Virus record (IMG/VR): IMGVR_UViG_3300009154_000046
Location: 1-64,000 of that record
Length of the DNA stretch: 64,000 bases
DNA from: a virus
Strand: one strand, 5' to 3'
This document shows positions 50,310-59,953 of the stretch, in pieces. Both the position numbers and the translations under genes were made by a program. The notes beneath the pieces were generated by a model, which was not told the origin of the DNA, searched no databases, and saw only the letters and a program-made list of their open reading frames with translations. How positions within the stretch are numbered: position 1 is the first letter of the stretch; every line of letters begins with the position of its first letter.

Positions 50310-51197
50310 TTATCTATTACTAAAATTATTTAGCTCTAAATTAAAATTTTGTTCTGCTATTCTTCTAAATTCTTCTTTTCTATTCTTTGATACTATAAAA
50401 GATTTAATGGTATTATTTGTTCTAGTTTTGTGCAACTCACCTGCTATAAGGTTTGATAATACTAATTGAGATACAATCTCACCACGTTGTTTCATTATCT
50501 GACAACAATACATAACAAATGTATCTTCAAGTCCATAATGTCCAAATGATTCTGGTACACCGGTTTTATCCAATATGGATTTTGATATTAAAGTAAACCA
50601 GCCACCCGCAAATTTGAATGTAGGAATTTCGTATATTTCAATTTCATCCGAACTCAATAGGGAGTCTTTTTGAATATTGGTTGTTTTATAGTAATCAGTT
50701 GGTGCGAAATGATAATTCTTATTAACAATAACATCCCAAGTATCATCCCATTGTTTTACAAATTCTGGAGTTACTACAACCATATCCAATCCATTGCCTT
50801 TTGCTAATTTGTATGTATCGGTTATATAATGTAGTGTTGTATCTTTGAAAAACATATCAGTATCTAGCCATATAAAGAAATCAGCATCTGGATTGTTTTC
50901 TAAACTATAGCGTCTTTGCGATACGCACCCCAATATATTGTTGGAATCGCATATCAACTCCCATTCACACCAATCCAAATACTTTTCAACCAATTCAATA
51001 GTCCTATCTTTAATATATTCTTTTGGCAACCGTGTCTTATTCCAATCAGTCAATTCATCCGAAAGGCACATCGTTATTTCAACTCTAAAATTAATACTAT
51101 CATCTAAAAATACTGAATTTCTTTTTAATCCGTTTAATGTTAATGCCAAATCTTCCAACTCTTGTGGTAGACAAAATATTGTTATAACTCCTTTCAT
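50310..51197 (-). CDS. Glycosyltransferase (GT-A fold, GT2-like)
   Basis: 295 residues. Starts GVITIFCLPQELEDL, contains the metal/nucleotide-binding FFIWLDTDMFF (DxD) at ~127-137 and a C-terminal acceptor-binding helix (SFGHYGLEDTFVMYC). Metal-dependent inverting transferases of this type add sugars to glycans or lipids. First (most downstream-transcribed) gene of the glycan cassette; its ATG overlaps the upstream stop. Confidence 0.75.
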   Translation of the reverse strand: MKGVITIFCLPQELEDLALTLNGLKRNSVFLDDSINFRVEITMCLSDELTDWNKTRLPKEYIKDRTIELVEKYLDWCEWELICDSNNILGCVSQRRYSLENNPDADFFIWLDTDMFFKDTTLHYITDTYKLAKGNGLDMVVVTPEFVKQWDDTWDVIVNKNYHFAPTDYYKTTNIQKDSLLSSDEIEIYEIPTFKFAGGWFTLISKSILDKTGVPESFGHYGLEDTFVMYCCQIMKQRGEIVSQLVLSNLIAGELHKTRTNNTIKSFIVSKNRKEEFRRIAEQNFNLELNNFSNR

Positions 51198-51685
51198 ATT
51201 AAATCTTTTACTTTTATCATTTTACCAAAAATACTTAATTGGTTTTGTGCTATTATTGGTAGATTATCAGTCAATGCTAACAATTGCTCTTTATTAATCA
51301 TAAATTTATATTCATCCGATATATAAACTGATTCATTATTTTTAATTTTATTTTTTAAATAATTTAAAAATGTATTTGGATTACTACCCCACATAATGTT
51401 TCCTATTCGTATTATATTATAATTTTGAAAATTATCCTTTATGTAATCTTCCATTTGCTTTTTATGTTGTAAGTATTTACTTATTTCATATTTTTCGTTA
51501 TTATCAATTGCTATTGAACTGAAATAGAATATACATTTTGATTTATCTTGTTTAGATATCAAATCCAATTCTCTTTTAAATTCAGATTCAGTTGTTTCCG
51601 AGCTATTTGAAACTCCTGATGCGAAGAATATTATTCCATCTCTATCATTTAAAATTGATGCTATATCGCCTGTACCTACAATCAT
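51194..51685 (-). CDS. Short SDR/epimerase-like protein
   Basis: 163 residues. MIVGTGDIASIL supplies a GxGxxA nucleotide-binding start; SKCIFYFSSIAI and YEISKYLQHKKQMEDYI hold Ser and Tyr-x3-Lys positions, then NIIRIGNIMWG. About half the length of classical NAD-dependent epimerases, so it may be a trimmed enzyme or a partner subunit. Confidence 0.65.
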   Translation of the reverse strand: MIVGTGDIASILNDRDGIIFFASGVSNSSETTESEFKRELDLISKQDKSKCIFYFSSIAIDNNEKYEISKYLQHKKQMEDYIKDNFQNYNIIRIGNIMWGSNPNTFLNYLKNKIKNNESVYISDEYKFMINKEQLLALTDNLPIIAQNQLSIFGKMIKVKDLI

Positions 51686-51688
51686 AAC

Positions 51689-52540
51689 TTATTTATATTT
51701 AGCCTCTAATACCGATTTCCATTCAGGAACTCTATCGTATTGATGTATTAATGTAAATGGTATACCCGTGCTTGTTTTAACAATGTCGCCATCTAAATAT
51801 GGTTGTGGTTCTACTAAGTTATTCTTATTAATTGATACTACTTTGGCATCTACGGTTGTACCGGCTTGGCATGCCCAAGCTTCTTCGGAGTTTGTAAATC
51901 TTGTAACCGATTTATATACATCAAACGATAATAGAGTATTTAGTGCGGCTTGGTCTGGTGTTTCATTTGAGCTGCCTATACACATAAGATATATATTTAA
52001 AAATAATTCACTCATTATTTTCCATTCTCCACTTACAGTTCCACAATTATAAATTAAATTATCTTGACAACGTTCATATACAAAATCACCAAAGCTTTCA
52101 ATTAAATTATTTTTACCCCACTCTTCGTGTTTATACTTTAAGCTTTCAGATCCAACATTTATTTTTTTATCTCCTATGTTATTCTCAATCCAAATAGATG
52201 GATTTTGCTGAAATATTACATCGCGTGGGTCACAAGCTATTACATACCTCAAATCGCCATATTCTTCATTTAGAGATTGTAATGATTGATAATAATGCAA
52301 TTGCCTATCGCAAATTATTCTAAAATTATCTTTATATGTATACCATTGATTTACCTCATCACGGTTAAACCCAACAACTATCCAACCACGTTTACGCAAT
52401 TCATCAACGGTTGAAAATGGTACATTATAGACAATCATTACTTTATATCCGTCAAAGCCTGATTTTTCTAATGAATTAATAAATATTTCTATTTTATCAA
52501 ATGTATAATTTGTTATACAACCTAATACTACGTCTTTCAT
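51689..52540 (-). CDS. Glycosyltransferase-like protein
   Basis: 283 residues. YKVMIVYNVPFSTVDELRKRGW, then ARYVIACDPRDVIFQQNP-like (DPRD as DxD equivalent) and NCGTVSGEWKIMSELFLN...DQAALNTLL, the pattern of GT families that include plant and bacterial galactosyl- or arabinosyl-type transferases (DUF-type GT77/DUF288). Substrate unknown. Confidence 0.65.
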   Translation of the reverse strand: MKDVVLGCITNYTFDKIEIFINSLEKSGFDGYKVMIVYNVPFSTVDELRKRGWIVVGFNRDEVNQWYTYKDNFRIICDRQLHYYQSLQSLNEEYGDLRYVIACDPRDVIFQQNPSIWIENNIGDKKINVGSESLKYKHEEWGKNNLIESFGDFVYERCQDNLIYNCGTVSGEWKIMSELFLNIYLMCIGSSNETPDQAALNTLLSFDVYKSVTRFTNSEEAWACQAGTTVDAKVVSINKNNLVEPQPYLDGDIVKTSTGIPFTLIHQYDRVPEWKSVLEAKYK

Positions 52541-52544
52541 AAAC

Positions 52545-53330
52545 TTATAATTTAATTATTGAGTGTTCTTTTAATCCACATACCATTTCGTATTCTTGTC
52601 CAAGATAATTTTTTCCGCCTAACCAATTTGGGTCTTCCCATGGCTGTGCTGTATATAAATTTTCAATAAGATCATAACCTCCAATCATCATCACAAATTG
52701 AACTATAAAATCCTGCCATCCAATTATTTTGTTAATACTTTTTAAAGTATCATAATCGTTCCAAAGTGGTTCTCTACATTTTTCCCAAGATTTTACAAAC
52801 TCATCTGGTTTAAAAATGCAACCACCACCAGCTCCATATGTGATTGCGCTGGCTAATCCTCCCAAATTATAAGAATACAACATAAATTCATTTGGTAAAT
52901 AATTAGGGCGATATGTTCCAGTTGCCGATGGTGCGGATGCATGTATTGCCATTGAAAAATCCGTATTTAATATAGATAATTCTTTTAAAAGATAATTATC
53001 TTCTTCTAGAATCATAATATACTTTGTAGTACATTTTTTACAAGCCTCATACAACCCACGTATCCATTCAAAAGTTTCTTCCCTAGTCCAACATGGTTTT
53101 CCAACTATTACATCGCCAAAATCACCACAATATCCTACTTGAAAATTATTAACTGTAAGTTCTGCTTTATATTTTTCTGCTACCTTTTTATAATTTTCAA
53201 CATCCCCATCATAATCTACATTTATAAAAATATCGGAATCTGGGTAATATTTTTTCAATGTTCCAATTGCCTTATCTCCTGCTTCATAATTCGTCCAAGC
53301 CCATATGTATGCGCTAATTATTTTTTCCAT
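52545..53330 (-). CDS. Glycosyltransferase-like protein
   Basis: 261 residues from ATG 53330; the longer frame overlaps the upstream gene. ISAYIWAWTNYEAGDKAIGTLKKYYPDSDIFINVDYDGD, TTKYIMILEEDNYLL (acidic metal site) and GGGCIFKPDEFV. Typical GT-A layout, likely modifying a surface glycan. Confidence 0.65.
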   Translation of the reverse strand: MEKIISAYIWAWTNYEAGDKAIGTLKKYYPDSDIFINVDYDGDVENYKKVAEKYKAELTVNNFQVGYCGDFGDVIVGKPCWTREETFEWIRGLYEACKKCTTKYIMILEEDNYLLKELSILNTDFSMAIHASAPSATGTYRPNYLPNEFMLYSYNLGGLASAITYGAGGGCIFKPDEFVKSWEKCREPLWNDYDTLKSINKIIGWQDFIVQFVMMIGGYDLIENLYTAQPWEDPNWLGGKNYLGQEYEMVCGLKEHSIIKL

Positions 53331-53340
53331 ATAATTTATT

Positions 53341-54057
53341 TTAAAATTTTTTACCATAATCATCACTACGCAATACTTTATATAAGTCATTTGCATACGG
53401 TGTTCTGCTATCATTTAGCCCTCCAATAAAACGGTCATCTAGCCATTGTACTTGCTCTTTGCCTACTCTATTAACGAGTGGAATATAAAAGTTATGCAAT
53501 CCTACATTAACGCCTCTTGGTGGCACTATTTTCATTTCTATAATGCAGTCAATCATAGTTTGTACCATAGAATGTGGAAATACAATGAATGTATCATTTA
53601 CTATTGGTAAATCGTGATACTCCGGTTCTCTCCATAAAAAATTACATTTTGTAAAATCGTAATTATAAATTTTAAATGGATTTTTTAAAAAGAACATATC
53701 AAACCTAGTAGAAACTACAACATCCAAATCTTCACCAATTAATTGATTTAAACTATTAATATAAGTTAGTGCCTGCATTTTGAATAAATCCGTTGGTAAA
53801 TCTATATTACCCATAAATTTATTATAATTCTCCTCTACAAATGTTGATTTTTTTATGTTTGGATACGCTTTTAAAATATCATTCTTTTTAATACTATCAT
53901 ATGTAAATATGTAAGTTGATAAATCGTGCCCATCTTCTATTAATGGTGTGATTATATTATTTGTAAATCCTTCCAATGAATCCACATAGTTTCTGTATCG
54001 TTCTACTATACTACCATCATTATAAGATACTCCGGTTAAATTAAGTCCTATTTTCAT
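53341..54057 (-). CDS. Glycosyltransferase-like protein
   Basis: 238 residues. DLSTYIFTYDSI, LDVVVSTRFDMFFLKNPF (DxD-like RFDMFF at ~118) and FIVFPHSMVQTMIDCI. Similar proteins occur in Bacteroidota polysaccharide clusters. Start ATG 54057, 3 bp from the DegT stop. Confidence 0.62.
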   Translation of the reverse strand: MKIGLNLTGVSYNDGSIVERYRNYVDSLEGFTNNIITPLIEDGHDLSTYIFTYDSIKKNDILKAYPNIKKSTFVEENYNKFMGNIDLPTDLFKMQALTYINSLNQLIGEDLDVVVSTRFDMFFLKNPFKIYNYDFTKCNFLWREPEYHDLPIVNDTFIVFPHSMVQTMIDCIIEMKIVPPRGVNVGLHNFYIPLVNRVGKEQVQWLDDRFIGGLNDSRTPYANDLYKVLRSDDYGKKF

Positions 54058-54059
54058 TT

Positions 54060-55211
54060 TTAATTATTAATAATATTTGCTATTGTTTCAATTTCTAAAT
54101 TTGTTAAGTAATGATGATTTGGTATATAAAACCCATACTTATCAATTAAATTGGCATTATGTAAATCATTTGAATTTCCATTAACGTTATACCAAAATGG
54201 TTTATTCGCAATATTACCAGCTATTAGTGGTCTAACTTCCACATTTTCTAACATTAAGGATTTTATAATTTCATTTCTCTTATACGATACAATAGGATAT
54301 GCAAAATTTGATATAAAATCTTCATTTTTTACTCTTAAATTGAGTTCATTATTTTTAATCAAAGAATTATAATAGTTAAAATTTTTGTTTCTTAATAAAG
54401 AATACGAATCAAGTTTATCAATTGCCCTTAATCCTATAAAGGCTTGTAAATCGGTAGACCTCACATTTAAACCAGGAACGTAAAAGCAATACAATGATTC
54501 AAATTCATCAACATTGTATCGTTTTCTCAAATAATCTTGCTTAAATTTTGGTAAATCTCTATCCCAACCATGACTTCGCATCATTAATAACATATAATAA
54601 AATTCTTCATCATTTGTATTTATAAATCCGCCCTCTATTGTACTCAAATGATGTCCAAAATATGTTGAAAATACAGAAGCAAATCCAAATGCTCCTAAAT
54701 ATTTTTTATTATATTTTGACCCCATTGATTCACACACATCCTCTAATAAGATAACTTCATATTTTTCACATAAATTTATCAGCGAATCCATATCAGGAAC
54801 TAATCCTAATGGACATACTGATATAAAAACCGATGGTTTATGCTTTATAAATAATTCTTCTAAATGATTCAAATCGCATGATAAATCTTCCAAATTGCAA
54901 TCGCACAAATATGTTTTATAATCTAATAGCATTGGTGAACTGACATCAGTCGCCCAACTTAAAGCTGGAGCTATTATTACATTATTCTTTAAAATTTTAA
55001 ATTGCTTTAAAGCAGCAAGCATTAAAAGAATGGCAGAAGAGCCTGAATTTACAAATACGGAATATTTTGTTCCTATTTTTTCTGCCCACTTTTTTTCCAA
55101 TTCAACAGTTAAATTACCTTTTGTTAATCTAGGCATTTCATCGGCCGATAACCATTCAATTAATGCCGATATATCGTTTTTATCAATAGTATCACTAACT
55201 AGTTTTATCAT
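54060..55211 (-). CDS. DegT/DnrJ/EryC1-family PLP enzyme, His in place of Lys (3-dehydratase type)
   Basis: 383 residues. Family motifs include FVNSGSSAILLML (PLP phosphate loop), VIAPALSWATDVSS, LLEDVCESMGSKY (Asp/Ser contacts) and SVFSTYFGHHLSTIEGGFI. In aminotransferases a Lys sits before the EGG; here it is His, as in ColD- and RfbH-like 3-dehydratases, which remove the C3 hydroxyl to make 3,6-dideoxysugars. The gene has its own promoter with ATG 4 nt after the -7 box. Confidence 0.82.
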   Translation of the reverse strand: MIKLVSDTIDKNDISALIEWLSADEMPRLTKGNLTVELEKKWAEKIGTKYSVFVNSGSSAILLMLAALKQFKILKNNVIIAPALSWATDVSSPMLLDYKTYLCDCNLEDLSCDLNHLEELFIKHKPSVFISVCPLGLVPDMDSLINLCEKYEVILLEDVCESMGSKYNKKYLGAFGFASVFSTYFGHHLSTIEGGFINTNDEEFYYMLLMMRSHGWDRDLPKFKQDYLRKRYNVDEFESLYCFYVPGLNVRSTDLQAFIGLRAIDKLDSYSLLRNKNFNYYNSLIKNNELNLRVKNEDFISNFAYPIVSYKRNEIIKSLMLENVEVRPLIAGNIANKPFWYNVNGNSNDLHNANLIDKYGFYIPNHHYLTNLEIETIANIINN

Positions 55212-55215
55212 AACA

Positions 55216-55247
55216 CAAATATATGAATAATTTTTTAAAATTCCAAA
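55216..55247 (-). promoter_or_regulatory. Promoter of DegT-like gene, leaderless type
   Basis: TATATTTG at 55223-55216, TTTGG at 55247, spacer 20 nt; ATG 4 nt after the -7 box. Confidence 0.75.
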
Positions 55248-56146
55248 TTAATATTATTATATGTTTTTTTAATCCCATTAAATAAAGATAATGGATTAAA
55301 ATTTGGAATAACTTTTTTCAATAATTCTATTGATATATCTTTTTGATATTGCCCATCAGGTAAGTTTGTATCAAATTTTATTTCTAAATCATTCATATTG
55401 CAAGCTTCTAAAGCAATGTTAGCTATTTCTCTTATTGAAAGTATTTCATTTGTGGCAACGTTCATATTATCATATATTCCATTTTCCATACAATATTTTA
55501 TAACATATGCCAAATCATCCGCATGCATAAATTGTCTTAAAGGATTCCCTGTACCAAATAATATTATACTGCTCTGATTAGTTTTTTTAGCAATATAAAT
55601 TTTTTTAATGAGAGATGCTACAAAGTGACTGTTATCACCATACTTATCATATTCGCCATATAAATTGCAAGGTATGAGGTATTGATAATTTAAACCATAT
55701 TGCTTATTATATGCATCGGTTTGAACTGCTAAGCATCTTTTAGCATATGCGTATGAAAAATTAGTCGGAGTTGGTGGGCCGGAATGAAGTACACTTTCTG
55801 TCATTGGATACGAATCAACAATATCCGGATAAATACAACTACTTAATATTCCTATAAATCTTTCTATGCCAAATTCATATACAGACTCTAATAATAATGT
55901 ATTCATTAAAATATTTTCATTGAAATATTGAACTGGATATTTTATATTATCGAGTATACCCCCAACCTTTGCTGCTAAATGTATAACCATATCGGGCTCA
56001 TAACGATATAATAGATTATCAATTTCTTTCTTTGAAGTTAAATTACAATCTTTTGATGATAAATAAATTGCATCTGGTAAAATATTTTTTAAAGATTTAC
56101 CAACAAGGCCAGTTCCGCCTGTAACTAATATTTTTTTATATTGCAT
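55235..56146 (-). CDS. fcl: GDP-L-fucose synthase
   Basis: 303 residues, close to the ~310-320 of the family. KKILVTGGTGLVGKSL (NADP-binding GxxGxxG), LAAKVGGI (family-specific), SSCIYP, the catalytic YAYAKR (Tyr-x3-Lys) and LIPCNLYGEYDKY mark this as GDP-4-keto-6-deoxymannose epimerase-reductase, which makes GDP-L-fucose. The 4,6-dehydratase (gmd) is not in the window. The fucosyltransferase gene is directly upstream. Confidence 0.9.
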   Translation of the reverse strand: MQYKKILVTGGTGLVGKSLKNILPDAIYLSSKDCNLTSKKEIDNLLYRYEPDMVIHLAAKVGGILDNIKYPVQYFNENILMNTLLLESVYEFGIERFIGILSSCIYPDIVDSYPMTESVLHSGPPTPTNFSYAYAKRCLAVQTDAYNKQYGLNYQYLIPCNLYGEYDKYGDNSHFVASLIKKIYIAKKTNQSSIILFGTGNPLRQFMHADDLAYVIKYCMENGIYDNMNVATNEILSIREIANIALEACNMNDLEIKFDTNLPDGQYQKDISIELLKKVIPNFNPLSLFNGIKKTYNNINLEF

Positions 56147-56148
56147 AA

Positions 56149-57018
56149 TTATTTATTTCTAACGATATATCCATTTTCAAATCTAGTATCTATTACATTC
56201 CAATCGGGTTCATATATACTATCATATGGTGCTCCAGGCGTTTCACCACTCCATGTACCTGGACCCGATGGTCCGAACCATATACTTGGCGCATATGTAG
56301 ATTTATTTTTATTTTTATTTAAGAACTGAGCCCACCAGCTGTATGTTGAGTTTGATATAATATTAGTATTACACATACTCATTAGCCACATTTCTTCATA
56401 ATTCTCTAATCCAGAAACAATCCTCATATTTTTAAAATTCAATGTATTTGCGTATGCCTTATCATTTGAAAATATTAACAAATTATCGTATTCCCCAATA
56501 TTACTTATACATTCCTCAAAGTAAGAAATATCAGTAACAGGCAATATATGTGAAACATTAAAAAAATCACCTCTACGAATGTGCATTGATACTGTTTTTC
56601 GACTTTGAATTTCAGGATATAATATGTTTGCTTTTTCTATAAACTCATTTGTTGGTCCAAATGTATCTTTTATTTTTTCATCATATCCCAAAAAGTTTTT
56701 CCAGCTTTCAAAGTAACCCCTAAATAAAACTGTTTTTTCAAAATTTATATTTTGATTTATAAATTTATTATAATTGAAACTATCTTCTTCAAGTAAAACA
56801 TAATCACCTATATCATCTACAAATTTTAAATTTCTATAAACATTATTTATAAAATGCTGTGGCCACATATCGGGTTGATAACTATAAGATAGGTATAATT
56901 TAGTAGAAAACGCAGGCTCTATACCATATTTCCAACCTTGAGCACAAGCATGCGCTATTTGGAATAGTTGAGCTCCGAGGCCTCCACCTAAATTTGCTGT
57001 TGAGTATATTTCATTCAT
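56149..57018 (-). CDS. GT11-family alpha-1,2-fucosyltransferase-like
   Basis: 289 residues. LGGGLGAQLFQIAHACAQG at the start, VSMHIRRGDFF (~173), ISYFEECI, LLIFSNDKAY and NIISNSTYSWWAQFL are the hallmarks of GT11. Uses GDP-fucose; one conserved N (GGLGNQLFQ) is Ala here. Together with the GDP-fucose synthase it points to a fucosylated product. Confidence 0.88.
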   Translation of the reverse strand: MNEIYSTANLGGGLGAQLFQIAHACAQGWKYGIEPAFSTKLYLSYSYQPDMWPQHFINNVYRNLKFVDDIGDYVLLEEDSFNYNKFINQNINFEKTVLFRGYFESWKNFLGYDEKIKDTFGPTNEFIEKANILYPEIQSRKTVSMHIRRGDFFNVSHILPVTDISYFEECISNIGEYDNLLIFSNDKAYANTLNFKNMRIVSGLENYEEMWLMSMCNTNIISNSTYSWWAQFLNKNKNKSTYAPSIWFGPSGPGTWSGETPGAPYDSIYEPDWNVIDTRFENGYIVRNK

Positions 57019-57033
57019 TTTTATATATTTAAT

Positions 57034-57795
57034 TTAATTATTTAAGTAATGATTTATTAAATCGGATAAATTTTTGGCAGTTGGACGTGCGTTTACATTA
57101 AAATCTATAAATTGTTCTCTAGTTCGTTTATGGTCTAAATCATCTCCTGGATTAGAATTTGGATTTAATTTACTTTTAAAAGATAATTTTCTTTTTAAAG
57201 TTATTTCGTTTAATGGGCAATATCCATAATATAAAATAGCAAAATCGGTTGTATATGGTTTGTATATATGTTGATTTTGTGGTGTATTAAAATGCCTACC
57301 AGCGCCACCCAAATATTTTACATAATCTAAATTAAAATTATGCATGGACCTACCAAATCTATAAAATCCGTTTTCAAAAGGGCTTTGTCCCCAATGGCGT
57401 TCTTTAATCAAATCTTCTTTAATTTCAGTAAATTCCGTATCTGGCATATCTACCATAAGATATTGTGGTATTATGAATTGTGTTGGATTAGTTATATAAT
57501 TCAATATATCGTATTTGCCTAATAAAAATTCAGTAGTATTTAAACATATTTTAAATCCATCAATTTCCGATTCTAATTCGCTTACTTCGGAATCTACAGC
57601 AACGGCTTCAAAATAAGAATTTCGACTTGTAACAACCTTCCAATCTGGACATATTTCTTTTATTATTTCAACGCTTCTATCTGTGGAGTTATAATCAATT
57701 AGAATACCATAATCAAAATATTTTTTATGATATTTTAACCAGTGTGGTAACAAATATTCTTCATTATAGAAGTGACTTATAATTGTTTTTTTCAT
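57034..57795 (-). CDS. Glycosyltransferase (GT2/GT92-like)
   Basis: 253 residues. TIISHFYNEEYLLPHWLKYHKKYFDYGILIDYNSTDRSVEII fits the family 92-like GT-A start (hfyNEe.lL..Wl.yH...fd..iiidn.StD.s). The usual acidic pair may be EID at ~78. Probably adds a sugar in the cassette. Confidence 0.72.
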   Translation of the reverse strand: MKKTIISHFYNEEYLLPHWLKYHKKYFDYGILIDYNSTDRSVEIIKEICPDWKVVTSRNSYFEAVAVDSEVSELESEIDGFKICLNTTEFLLGKYDILNYITNPTQFIIPQYLMVDMPDTEFTEIKEDLIKERHWGQSPFENGFYRFGRSMHNFNLDYVKYLGGAGRHFNTPQNQHIYKPYTTDFAILYYGYCPLNEITLKRKLSFKSKLNPNSNPGDDLDHKRTREQFIDFNVNARPTAKNLSDLINHYLNN

Positions 57796-57801
57796 TTTTT
57801 A

Positions 57802-59037
57802 TTAATTAATTTTTTGTATAAAAAATTCTGGAAAATATTGTATGAATAAATCATCGGATATGTTTCTTTTTTGCTTAATCCTTTTACAAATTTCATTGAA
57901 AAAATTCCAAGCAAGTGGAACAAATACAACTTTTGCGGTTTTATCCAATTCTTCTAAATAAGAAGGATTGTATATGGGTATATCCATACCAGGCGTTAAT
58001 AATCCTTGTTTTAATGGATTATCATCTATTATACAATCAAGTTCAATTTTTGTAAAATTTAGTAAAGTATTTCCTTTCGCTGCAGCGCCATACCCTATTA
58101 ATGTATATCCATCATTTTTAAACTCTAATAATCTTTGCTTTAATGAGAAAGCTGCTTTATAGCATTTCATTGAATATTCAGGATATGTAAGAATGTTATA
58201 AAGACCATTTGCTTTTTCATTTTCATATTGAATATGTAAATTATCAGATATTTCGTTTTTATGAGAAATAATGAATACATAGCTAGTTCCATGTATATCT
58301 GTCTTTTTTACATCAACCAGATTCAATCCGGCTCGTTTAACTAAAGTCATCATTGAATTGATATTAAAAAAAGATAAGTGTTCGTGATATATTGTATCAA
58401 ATTCATTATTTATTACCATATTTGCTTGAGAAGTTTGTATAAACAACTTCCCATCGGTAGCTAATATTTCTGAACATGCTTTTAGAAAATCATATGTAAA
58501 CCTAGTATGAGCAAAAACATTTTGTGCTGTAATAATATCAAATTTAGTATCTTCAAGCTTTTTTACTGTTACGGTATTAAAGTAATCGCAAATTATATTG
58601 TGGCCTTTTTCTACGGAGTCATTATATAAATTTTCAGCAGGGTCTATTCCATAAGTTTCCAATCCCAATCTCTTATATGAATCTAATTGAGTTCCATCAT
58701 TGCAAGCAATATCTAAAACTTTTTTTGCATTTGGAACTTGCTCAAGTGTTATTTTTGCAAAGAAATCAAAATAATCTTTCAAAGTTTTTGTTGTACCACT
58801 TACATAAAGATAATTTTTAAACATTAAATCAGGATTTACCGCATGGCTTAATTGTAAATGATAGCAATTGGTACATAGATTTAATTTTAAAGGATATTCA
58901 TCCAATAAATCGCCTTTATGATAATCATTTGCCAATGGCTGTTTGCCTAAATCAATAATCGTTTTTAGATTAGTTGAACTACCACATGCTAAGCACTCAT
59001 CATTGGCTATACATTTTTTTGAAAATTCGTTAAACAT
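57802..59037 (-). CDS. C-methyltransferase-like SAM enzyme with zinc N-terminus
   Basis: 411 residues. Zinc motif CLACGSSTNL...CTNCYHLQL (residues ~15-60), SAM-binding VLDIACNDGTQLDSYKRLG (~107) and a C-terminal GYGAAAKGNTLLNF module (~315), the three-part architecture of sugar C-methyltransferases such as those making branched deoxysugars, acting on NDP-4-keto sugars. Start overlaps the upstream gene by 8 bp. Confidence 0.82.
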   Translation of the reverse strand: MFNEFSKKCIANDECLACGSSTNLKTIIDLGKQPLANDYHKGDLLDEYPLKLNLCTNCYHLQLSHAVNPDLMFKNYLYVSGTTKTLKDYFDFFAKITLEQVPNAKKVLDIACNDGTQLDSYKRLGLETYGIDPAENLYNDSVEKGHNIICDYFNTVTVKKLEDTKFDIITAQNVFAHTRFTYDFLKACSEILATDGKLFIQTSQANMVINNEFDTIYHEHLSFFNINSMMTLVKRAGLNLVDVKKTDIHGTSYVFIISHKNEISDNLHIQYENEKANGLYNILTYPEYSMKCYKAAFSLKQRLLEFKNDGYTLIGYGAAAKGNTLLNFTKIELDCIIDDNPLKQGLLTPGMDIPIYNPSYLEELDKTAKVVFVPLAWNFFNEICKRIKQKRNISDDLFIQYFPEFFIQKIN

Positions 59038-59953
59038 AATGTTTTATATTGTTTCTATTTGTAAATTTTGATTTATTATTTGTTTCTATTAATTCTAAAA
59101 CTATACTTTCCGGTGTTTCTTGAAATTTATAGTTAAATGTTTCTGAAAACTTTTCGGAATTTATAGAAAAATTATAGTATTTAGGTTTAATATCTCCCGT
59201 TGCACTTGGGTCGGAATTATAATCCAATACCTTTACTCCTGTAATCTTGCCAACCATATATGCAAGTTTTTCAGCGGTACTATTAAATGATGCCAAATTA
59301 TAAATTCCCCTGCAATCTTCAGTCGTTTCTATTATTTTTTGAATTGCTCTTGATAAATCACTTATACCAAGAATAGGCCTTATTATATCTTTAATGTATA
59401 ATTGTATTTCTCCTTTATTTAAGGCACTGTAAGTCATTGAATTTAACATAACATCGTTTCTTATGTGAGATGCTGCGCCATTAACTGTACCAAATCGTAA
59501 TCCGTAATATTCAATATCATATAGATTTGCATATAAATCTATAATATATTTTGTGGTATCGTAGTGGTTGTGTTGTACAAAGTTTGTAAAACTTTCATTT
59601 ACGCATTTATCCGCAACATTTCCATAAACAGAAGAACTACTTGCATATATAAACTTTTGTTTCTTTGAAAGCTTAGGTAAAAGATTAACGAAGTTTCTTA
59701 CATTGTTATTAAAGCTATATTGCGGATTACCTTCGCACATCTTTACGCTAGAATGAGCTGCTAATAAAATTACAACATCAAACTTATGTATTGTTGATTC
59801 TTGCAATTCATTGTAATCAATAGTATGACACCCATCTGGCACATCGCTGAACCAGCATAAATCCACATTTGTTATATCATACCGATTACGATAATCTTCT
59901 ATTAGTCGGGTTCCAATATAGCCACTCCCACCAATTATTAAAAGTTTTTTCAT
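59030..59953 (-). CDS. NAD-dependent epimerase/dehydratase
   Basis: 307 residues. LLIIGGSGYIGTRLIEDY (GxxGxxG), VILLAAHSSV, YASSSSVYGN and YDTTKYIIDLYA (Tyr-x3-Lys) define an extended short-chain dehydrogenase acting on nucleotide sugars. Reductase, epimerase or dehydratase cannot be separated by eye. Confidence 0.82.
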   Translation of the reverse strand: MKKLLIIGGSGYIGTRLIEDYRNRYDITNVDLCWFSDVPDGCHTIDYNELQESTIHKFDVVILLAAHSSVKMCEGNPQYSFNNNVRNFVNLLPKLSKKQKFIYASSSSVYGNVADKCVNESFTNFVQHNHYDTTKYIIDLYANLYDIEYYGLRFGTVNGAASHIRNDVMLNSMTYSALNKGEIQLYIKDIIRPILGISDLSRAIQKIIETTEDCRGIYNLASFNSTAEKLAYMVGKITGVKVLDYNSDPSATGDIKPKYYNFSINSEKFSETFNYKFQETPESIVLELIETNNKSKFTNRNNIKHYV

